This document shows, in pieces, positions 58,154 to 64,000 of a stretch of DNA of 64,000 nucleotides; position 1 is the stretch's first letter, and each line of letters opens with the position of its first letter. The stretch is from contig JAJUHK010000001.1 in assembly GCA_029279945.1 (NCBI GenBank), positions 1-64,000 of the forward strand, given 5' to 3'. The notes under the pieces were generated by a model. That model did no database searches. It was not told the origin of the DNA and was given only the letters and a program-made list of their open reading frames with translations. The position numbers were made by a program, and so were the translations under genes. This stretch comes from Pseudidiomarina indica (GTDB lineage Bacteria > Pseudomonadota > Gammaproteobacteria > Enterobacterales > Alteromonadaceae).

Positions 58154-60775
58154 ATGGCATTAAAGCTATCCGTTATCTTCGATGGTAAAAACCAGAAGCT
58201 TAAACAAGCCACCAAAGACAGTGAAGCAGTACTTCAGGGTCTGCAGTCTACTGCTTTGCGCGTGACAGGCGTTATTGCCGCTGCCTACAGCACAGCTACA
58301 TCAGCCCGTGCCCTGCTCGACAACCAGAAAATGGTTGACCGTTGGAATGCGCAGATGCGCGTTGCCGCCGGTGGCACTGAAGAAGCCCGCGTTAAGATGG
58401 ACGAGCTCAACCAGATGGCTGATGAGACGGGTGCCAGAATAGACGAGCTGGTGCTTGGCTTCACTCGCTTAAGCAACCTTGGCTTGAAGCCATCTGAGGA
58501 AGCGCTACTGTCGTATATGAACACAGCACAGGCCATGGGTAAAAGTCTGGAGCAGTTTATCGAGGCTGTCGCTGATGCGTCTGTGGCCGAGTTCGAGCGA
58601 CTCAAAGAGTTCGGTATTAAAGCTCGCAACGAGGGTGAGACCATTAAGTTTACCTTCCAAGGAGTTACTACCGAGGTTGCTAATAGCGCAAGCGCCATCC
58701 AAGACTATTTGATTGGTATTGGTGAGAACCAGTTTGCCGGCATCGTAGATAGCCAAGCAGACCAAGTAGAAGCCGCTCTCAACCGCATGGAAAACCAATG
58801 GATTAAAACCCTTCAGGCAATCAACGAGGGTGGTATCGGGGATGCGATGAAGGCAACCATCGAAGCCGGAACTGAAGCTCTTGGCGGCTTCACCGAGTTC
58901 ATCCAGGAAGAGGGTGATACCATCATTGATGTAGGGAAAGCTATTGCGGCTGTGTTCCTTGCTCGAATACTTGGTGCCACTGCTGCAGCGACACGTGGCT
59001 TTATGCTACACCAAATTGCTCAAGCACGCGTTATCGCTCGCTATGCCGCCATGAATGGAATTACTCGCAGTGCAGCCACGGGCTTGGTTGCTGTTGGTAC
59101 CGCAGCGCGGTTTGCTAGCGCAGGCATGGCGATGCTAGGTGGTCCGGTCGGCGTTATCGCGCTTGCGGCCTACGCGCTTTATGAGTGGAATAGCACAGCC
59201 AGCGACTCGACCGAGCCAACAAAGTCACTCAAAGAGCAGGTTGCTGAACTCGCTGACAACTTCGAGAGAATGACAGAGGCGCAACGCGAAAGCGCCCGAC
59301 TAAAAATTACTGCGCGAATTGCTGAGATTGAAAAAGAAATTGTTGCTCTGGAGCAACTACGCAAAATTCGAAGTGATTTGGCAAAGAACGATAATGAGCG
59401 CGCTTCTCTTGAGAGCTTCTTGGGTATCGACAAAGGCGGTTTAAGCGAAGTTGGTAATGCAGCAACACACGCCCAAGCGAGCATCGACGAGCTGCGAGAT
59501 GAGATTGCACGCCTTCAGGAAAAACTGGTTGATTTAGCCAAGCCAGCGAAGGATGTGAGCGATGATATTGATGACATTTCAGAAGCTTCAAAAAAAGCTG
59601 CTGAACAGTTCGCCAAAGTTACCGACAAGCTCGCTATGCAGATGGTTGAGCTTTCGCTCTCCGAGGAGCAGTGGGAGCGGTACCAGATACTGCAGGAAGC
59701 AGGGACCAACCTAACAGAAGACCAAATCGCCACTCTCGATAGGCTTATTGCGAGAATTCGTGAGCTGCGACAAGCCAAAGAAGATGAGCTACGTGTTGAG
59801 CGTGAGCGCCAAGCCGTGACCAGCAATATCGGTTCGCTTAGCAATCAACTAATGCCACAGCAATCTGAAATATGGCAGCATCAGATGAATATGAGCCACA
59901 TCGACCAAGCGATTCAAGACCCAAGCTTGGCCGAAACCATGCCTGGCGAATCTGAGGTTGAAAAGCTAGCACGGCTTAACGCACTTAAAGAGCTTGAGAT
60001 GCAACGCCACAGTGAGGCGATGGCACAAATCAACGGCGATATGACCACGCAGATTGATGCAATGTGGTCTGAGACCTTCGACCGCTTCGCTGCCGGTATT
60101 GGCGACGCTGTTGCGACATCAATTATGGAAGGCCAGAACTTTGGCGAGATGATGCAAAACCTCGCACGAAGCGTTCTTAAAACAGTTATTTCCGGCCTCG
60201 TTGAAATCGGAGTGAAGAGACTACTGCTTGCTGGCATCGAGCAGTCAGCAGCGGCAACGACCGCTGCAGCTAACATAGCGGCAGGAACAACCACCGCGGT
60301 GACACTTGCGTCTGCATGGGCGCCTGCTGCAACCATGGTGTCATTGGCCACAATGGGCGGCAACTCAGCTGGCGCCATAGCTGGCATGACAGCAGCTATG
60401 ACAACCGCGCAGGGCTTGTCGATCGTTGGCATGGCCCACGACGGTATTGGCCGCGTGCCAGCCAGCCACGAAGGCACATGGATGTTGCGCAAAGACGAGA
60501 TGGTTTTGAACCCAGTGCAACGAGAGAATTTTGAATTCCTAGTTGATCACATTAAACGACAAAATCAGCAGGGAAGCAGTGTTGCCTTAGGTGGCGGTGG
60601 CGGAACAAGGATTGAGATATTCAATGAATTCAAATTCGAGGGCGGAGCCGGCAGCAACCGCGAGGAAGTCGAGCAAGCTGTAATTGCAGCAAATGAGCGC
60701 TTTAAAGCCGAATTGATTGATGACTTCTCATCTGGCGGCCGTATCTATCAAACATTGAAAGCCAAGGGCGGGTAA
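58154..60775 (+). CDS. Tail tape measure protein
   Basis: 873 residues from MALKLSVIFDGKNQKLKQATKDSEAV. Long helical protein; tape-measure N-domain (NAQMRVAAGGTEEARVKMDELNQMADETG), a hydrophobic central region (GATAAATRGFMLHQIAQ; AMLGGPVGVIALAAYALYEW), coiled coils, and a Gly-rich C-terminus with GMAHDGIGRVPASHEGTWMLRKDEMVL. It sets tail length, here moderate, and is probably delivered into the host envelope. Confidence 0.92.
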   Translation: MALKLSVIFDGKNQKLKQATKDSEAVLQGLQSTALRVTGVIAAAYSTATSARALLDNQKMVDRWNAQMRVAAGGTEEARVKMDELNQMADETGARIDELVLGFTRLSNLGLKPSEEALLSYMNTAQAMGKSLEQFIEAVADASVAEFERLKEFGIKARNEGETIKFTFQGVTTEVANSASAIQDYLIGIGENQFAGIVDSQADQVEAALNRMENQWIKTLQAINEGGIGDAMKATIEAGTEALGGFTEFIQEEGDTIIDVGKAIAAVFLARILGATAAATRGFMLHQIAQARVIARYAAMNGITRSAATGLVAVGTAARFASAGMAMLGGPVGVIALAAYALYEWNSTASDSTEPTKSLKEQVAELADNFERMTEAQRESARLKITARIAEIEKEIVALEQLRKIRSDLAKNDNERASLESFLGIDKGGLSEVGNAATHAQASIDELRDEIARLQEKLVDLAKPAKDVSDDIDDISEASKKAAEQFAKVTDKLAMQMVELSLSEEQWERYQILQEAGTNLTEDQIATLDRLIARIRELRQAKEDELRVERERQAVTSNIGSLSNQLMPQQSEIWQHQMNMSHIDQAIQDPSLAETMPGESEVEKLARLNALKELEMQRHSEAMAQINGDMTTQIDAMWSETFDRFAAGIGDAVATSIMEGQNFGEMMQNLARSVLKTVISGLVEIGVKRLLLAGIEQSAAATTAAANIAAGTTTAVTLASAWAPAATMVSLATMGGNSAGAIAGMTAAMTTAQGLSIVGMAHDGIGRVPASHEGTWMLRKDEMVLNPVQRENFEFLVDHIKRQNQQGSSVALGGGGGTRIEIFNEFKFEGGAGSNREEVEQAVIAANERFKAELIDDFSSGGRIYQTLKAKGG

Positions 60776-60780
60776 GCATC

Positions 60781-60796
60781 GGAAAAAACACGGGTG
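60781..60796 (+). repeat. 16-bp dispersed phage repeat, copy 3
   Basis: GGAAAAAACACGGGTG five bases after the tape-measure stop and 70 bases before the ATG at 60851. Its CACGGG also pairs with a nearby CCCGTG to form a possible hairpin. Confidence 0.85.
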
Positions 60797-60850
60797 GTTG
60801 ATTCTGCCCGTGCCATAGACAATCCCCATACATGATGTTGAGGGATGCCA

Positions 60851-61450
60851 ATGATTACCCAGTTTCCTGAATTGCCGGTGTCTCGTTCCGGCTTCCAAAT
60901 AATGACTGCGACCGAGCTACTCTTTTCGCCTTACAACAAGGTTGAAGAAGTATGGGAAGAGCCCGGCGATAAGTGGCGCTGCACGCTAGCATTCAACTTT
61001 CTCACGCGCGAAGAGTTTCGCGTTCTTGATGCTTACTTAGCATCACTACGCGGCCACGTTGGTGTCACTATGATTCGTGACACCGCGCACGAAAACGCGC
61101 TGCTCAACTCATCAAGCCTTGCGTGCGACCAGGACGGCGCTTACGGCAACACATTGCCCATCAATGGCGCACCAGCTAATGCGCTATTCGCTAAGGCGGG
61201 CGACCGCTTTCAGATTGGCAACCAACTTTTAAAGCTCACCGAGGATGCCACCGCGGACGCCACTGGCCGTGCAACCTTGCGTGTGCAACCAGAAATCAGA
61301 AGACCCATTGATTTTGGTGAACCGCTCATCACAACGAACCCGCGCGGCGCCTTTCGCATTGAGAACCCAAATAGCCTGCCCACATGGGCGGGTAACAAGA
61401 AGATTGTGCGCGGTATTCAGCTTGAATTCATTGAGGCCTTGAACGTATGA
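60851..61450 (+). CDS. Distal tail-like protein
   Basis: About 199 residues; GAGGG six bases before the ATG at 60851 (an ATG at 60845 abuts the site). FPELPVSRSGFQIMTATELLFSPYNKVEEVW, then RCTLAFNFLTREEFRVLDAYLASLRG, resembles proteins following tape measure genes in lambda-like tails. Exact role uncertain. Confidence 0.7.
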   Translation: MITQFPELPVSRSGFQIMTATELLFSPYNKVEEVWEEPGDKWRCTLAFNFLTREEFRVLDAYLASLRGHVGVTMIRDTAHENALLNSSSLACDQDGAYGNTLPINGAPANALFAKAGDRFQIGNQLLKLTEDATADATGRATLRVQPEIRRPIDFGEPLITTNPRGAFRIENPNSLPTWAGNKKIVRGIQLEFIEALNV

Positions 61451-62061
61451 GATTTGAAGACCCAAGCATCAGTGAACTAATCGAGACCACACCAGAGAAG
61501 CGCTTGCTGCTGTTTGGTGAGCTCGAATACCCAAGCGGGTGGGTGCGGGCGCATACGGGCGTGGGCGACAGAATCTACAACGGTCAAACCTACAAGGGTA
61601 TTGGTGAGCTTGCGCAAATCGGTCGCTTCAAAGAAAACGCCTCGCGCGGCGCGAATACGCTCGATTTAACCATGCGAATCGACGATATCACGTTGTTTGC
61701 TGATGTGGTGCACGAGGACCCAATAGGCGGTGATGCCAGAATTCACCTGGTGGCTCTTGACGAAGACCGTCGCATTGCCGGCGGTGCGCTCCTGTTTGAT
61801 GGCCTCATCGCTAACGCCCACGTCATGAAGGGCAAGCCGTTCACGGTCAATTTACGCCTGTCTGACTGGTGGGAGCGGTGGAGTCAACCTGTTCAGAACG
61901 CCCGAATGACGGATGAAGCGCAGCAATCCCTATACCCGGGCGACAAGTTTTTTAACCAAGTCGAAATCATCGCCAAAGGCATTGATAGCGAAGTGCCAGG
62001 CGGCAAGGTTGGTGGCGGCGGAGATAAACCAGTCCCGCCCGATACAAGGAAAATGAGATAG
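61447..62061 (+). CDS. DUF2163-type tail tip protein
   Basis: 204 residues. SGWVRAHTGVGDRIYNGQTYKGIGELAQIGRFKE and LFDGLIANAHVMKG... LSDWWERW fit the DUF2163-like proteins of phage and gene-transfer-agent tail tips. ATGA overlap with the preceding gene; directly before a peptidase gene. Confidence 0.75.
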   Translation: MRFEDPSISELIETTPEKRLLLFGELEYPSGWVRAHTGVGDRIYNGQTYKGIGELAQIGRFKENASRGANTLDLTMRIDDITLFADVVHEDPIGGDARIHLVALDEDRRIAGGALLFDGLIANAHVMKGKPFTVNLRLSDWWERWSQPVQNARMTDEAQQSLYPGDKFFNQVEIIAKGIDSEVPGGKVGGGGDKPVPPDTRKMR

Positions 62062-62469
62062 ATGATGCGAGTACGCGATTGGTCAACACGCTTAATTAGC
62101 TTACTGCAAGAGCGGCGACTCATGCCGTTCGAGTGGGGTAAGCACGATTGCTGTTTATTTGCAGCAGATGCCTATATAGCGCTTTGTGATAAAGATTTAG
62201 CGAGCGAGTTTCGCGGGCGTTACAAAACTGAGCTTGGCGCTTACCGAGCTTTAAAGCGCTTTGGCTACGAAAGTGTTGATGATGTGCTTAGCGCAAAGCT
62301 AGGAGAACCAAAAGCGACCACGCTGCCTGAGCGTGGTGACATCCTATTGATTGACTACGAAGGCCAACTAACCGCAGGCGTTCATTTTAACGCCGCTTGG
62401 GTGGTCGGTGAGAATGGGCTAGTGCAGGCACCACCATCGTGGATAGTGAAAGCATGGAGTACTAAATAA
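62062..62469 (+). CDS. DUF6950 / NlpC-P60-like tail peptidase
   Basis: 135 residues. PFEWGKHDCCLFAADAYIALC (Cys of the catalytic pair) and GVHFNAAWVVGENG (probable His), as in DUF6950 and lambda K-like cell-wall peptidases of tail tips. May open peptidoglycan on infection. Confidence 0.82.
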   Translation: MMRVRDWSTRLISLLQERRLMPFEWGKHDCCLFAADAYIALCDKDLASEFRGRYKTELGAYRALKRFGYESVDDVLSAKLGEPKATTLPERGDILLIDYEGQLTAGVHFNAAWVVGENGLVQAPPSWIVKAWSTK

Positions 62470-64000
62470 TGCCAGTAGCGATTGCGGCGGTCGCCGTTGG
62501 TGTTGCAGCGGGTGTAGTTTATGGCGTAACAGTCGGTGTCATCGTTGGCATCGGCATGCTGGCGCTGCAGAATGCAATCAAGCCGGAATTGCCTAGCGTC
62601 GAAGAAAATATCACCGCAGCGCAAACCATGACTACGCAACCGCTGCAGCCAAGACGCGGCGTCTACGGTGAGCAGGTGGTGTCTGGCTCGCTCGTCGGCT
62701 ATGGTCGAATAAAGCAATTTATCGATGGTGAGTCAAGAGAAGTTCATGTGTGCGTCATTACTCTTGCGGGTCACGTTATAGAGTCAGCGTCGCTATATGA
62801 AATAAACGGAAATAAGCCGCATGCCGGCTGTGTCGCTCATATCTACGACGGCACGCAAACCACAGCGTCATCACACGCCAAACAGCATTGCGAGGGCTGG
62901 ACAGACGACCATGTTGGCCATGGTGTTGCCTATGCTGTTGTGTATATCCCCATTGACCCTGACGCCATGTCTGGTGGTCTGCAAAACGTCACATTCAAGG
63001 TAAAGGGCGCAAAAGTTTACGACCCACGCAAAGACACTACTGTTGGAGGCGCTGGTTCGCATCGAGCCGATGACCCATCAACGTGGGAGTGGAGCGACAA
63101 CAGCATTCTATGCGCACTCGATTATGTGCGCTTTAAGGGCTTTCAAAAGTTATCGCTGAACAAATTTGACTTAGCTCACATTGTTGAGCAAGCGAATATC
63201 TGTGATGAAGAGGTGGAATACAAAGATGCAGACGGCGTCTCGCATTACGAGAAACGCTTCACCGCCAACGGCACGTGGATGTATGACGAAAGTCCACCAA
63301 GCGTGCTGCAGCGATTGCTTACGTCCTGCGGAGGTAAGCCGTACCGTCGTGGCGGTAAAATCTATTTGCAAACAGCGAGCTATCACGGCATGGCCACACT
63401 CACGCTCACTGAAAATGATGCCGCTGACATCATCAAAATCTCGCCACACCGTGAGTTGCGCGATCGTGTGAACTTAGTGCGCGCTAGCTTCGTTGACCCT
63501 AAAAAGGGGTATCAACCGACTGACGCGCCGGTGCACAAGAATGCTACTTACATTGCATCAGACGGCATGGAGCTCGAAGACGACCTGCAGTTGAGCTTCA
63601 CTAACTCAAGCACGATGGCGCAGCGCCTCATGAAATACCACATGGAGCGTAACCGCGCCGGCATGCGCATTGAGTTTCCGTGCAAAGGGAAAGGGTTGTC
63701 AGCGCTTGCGGGCAAAACGGTGCGCATCAACTTGCCAAATGAGGGTATCGATAAAGAATTTATCGTTGCTGAGTGGGATTTTGACCGCCGCAAGAAAATA
63801 ACGAACTTGCTGCTTGAAGAAGAGTCGCCATTACTCTATTCAGATAGCACGGTACCCAATGAAGGTGATATCACACCAAACACAAACCTGCCTGATTTTA
63901 ACGTGCCAGAGCCGCCAGAATCGGTTGTTTTTACGCTTGATGCGGTGAGTGTGCACCGCCAAGGTTTTGTTGAATGGTCGCACCCAGTGCCACGCGCAGT
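62469..64000 (+). CDS. Tail tip / host-specificity protein, 3' end outside window
   Basis: At least 510 residues; begins on TAATG. An N-terminal hydrophobic Gly/Val-rich segment (about 3-33), then MTTQPLQPRRGVYGEQVVSGSLVGYG and PSVLQRLLTSCGGKPYRRGGKIYL, as in lambda J-type central tail proteins. The reading frame is open to the window end; receptor binding would lie beyond it. Confidence 0.82.
   Translation, partial: MPVAIAAVAVGVAAGVVYGVTVGVIVGIGMLALQNAIKPELPSVEENITAAQTMTTQPLQPRRGVYGEQVVSGSLVGYGRIKQFIDGESREVHVCVITLAGHVIESASLYEINGNKPHAGCVAHIYDGTQTTASSHAKQHCEGWTDDHVGHGVAYAVVYIPIDPDAMSGGLQNVTFKVKGAKVYDPRKDTTVGGAGSHRADDPSTWEWSDNSILCALDYVRFKGFQKLSLNKFDLAHIVEQANICDEEVEYKDADGVSHYEKRFTANGTWMYDESPPSVLQRLLTSCGGKPYRRGGKIYLQTASYHGMATLTLTENDAADIIKISPHRELRDRVNLVRASFVDPKKGYQPTDAPVHKNATYIASDGMELEDDLQLSFTNSSTMAQRLMKYHMERNRAGMRIEFPCKGKGLSALAGKTVRINLPNEGIDKEFIVAEWDFDRRKKITNLLLEEESPLLYSDSTVPNEGDITPNTNLPDFNVPEPPESVVFTLDAVSVHRQGFVEWSHPVPRA

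Larger units (their letters stand above)
31599..64000. mobile_element. Integrated temperate siphovirus-like prophage, right end outside the window
   Basis: From the integrase to the window end every recognisable gene is phage: integrase, AlpA, SSB, YqaJ/RecT, CI/Cro, O/P-like, CsrA, RusA, Mor, lysis, terminase, Mu-like head, long-tail genes. The left boundary lies between the sbcB start (31598) and integrase start (31737); it cannot be set exactly because the partner attachment site is outside the window. The last gene is cut at base 64000. Lambda-like control, Mu-like head, non-contractile tail. Confidence 0.93.

Noticed and set aside
31599-64000. A Mu-like transposable prophage
   Set aside because: The head genes and Mor are Mu-type, but there is a tyrosine integrase, an O/P-type replication module and no MuA/MuB transposase genes in the window.

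Overview
The window joins a gammaproteobacterial chromosome segment (about 1-31,600) to the left two-thirds or so of an integrated tailed-phage genome (about 31,600 to beyond 64,000). The host signs are the thrS-infC-rpmI-rplT-pheS-pheT-ihfA block with an ATT-started infC, plus cmoM, sbcB, an NsrR with the E. coli cysteine spacing, a DauA-like SulP carrier and a DUF3080-type lipoprotein. Protein flavour and moderate GC suggest a marine Alteromonadales-like bacterium (Idiomarinaceae is a guess; genus not determinable by eye).

Chromosome layout. 1-1200: accessory scraps, namely the end of a merC mercury transporter, a GDCCVxC small protein, a truncated hsdM remnant and a 31-residue membrane peptide, followed by tRNA-Val(GAC). 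1473-6399: a leftward catabolic set (P450, TetR regulator, AidB-like acyl-CoA dehydrogenase, acyl-CoA ligase) with palindromic operator candidates. 6491-8860: small membrane protein / nsrR divergent pair around a perfect FNR-type box, a secreted helical protein behind a 16/19 Fur box, and a lipoprotein. 8885-16787: ribE, then the translation block, with a hairpin before thrS whose loop copies a tRNA-Thr anticodon loop. 16853-23371: TudS/DUF523-like protein, DauA, a Lys/Ala-rich protein, Nif3-like protein, cmoM, lipid kinase, beta-hydroxyacid dehydrogenase. 23426-30163: DUF1329 / YCF48-like / RND exporter / GMC oxidoreductase envelope-lipid cluster. 30132-31598: sbcB, next to the prophage edge.

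Prophage. A tyrosine integrase and an AlpA-like factor lie at the left end. A leftward early operon (38217 to 32926) encodes a RecT annealase, a YqaJ exonuclease with a long extension, SSB and small proteins; it is driven by a recognisable PL promoter flanked by repressor operators. The immunity region holds moron lipoproteins and a CI repressor followed closely by a 303-residue soluble protein and a 4-TM membrane protein, the same order and topology as lambda cI-rexA-rexB. The rightward early genes are Cro, an unknown, O-like and P-like replication proteins, a phage CsrA, a RusA resolvase and a Mor-type activator. A six-iteron replication origin lies inside the O gene. Lysis genes (unknown TM protein, GH108 endolysin, 3-TM holin) precede terminase, a Mu-type head set (DUF935 portal, gpF-like, protease/scaffold, DUF2190, capsid, DUF1320, gpG-like, tail terminator, HI1506-like) and a long non-contractile tail (tube, G/GT frameshift chaperones, tape measure, distal tail, DUF2163, DUF6950 peptidase, tip protein cut by the window end). 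This is a mosaic siphovirus: lambda-like lifestyle and replication, Mu-like head and activator.

The most interesting items are the Rex-like pair behind cI, the iteron origin in the O gene, a 16-bp sequence repeated three times ahead of late blocks, phage CsrA plus Mor in a non-transposing phage, and the thrS anticodon mimic.
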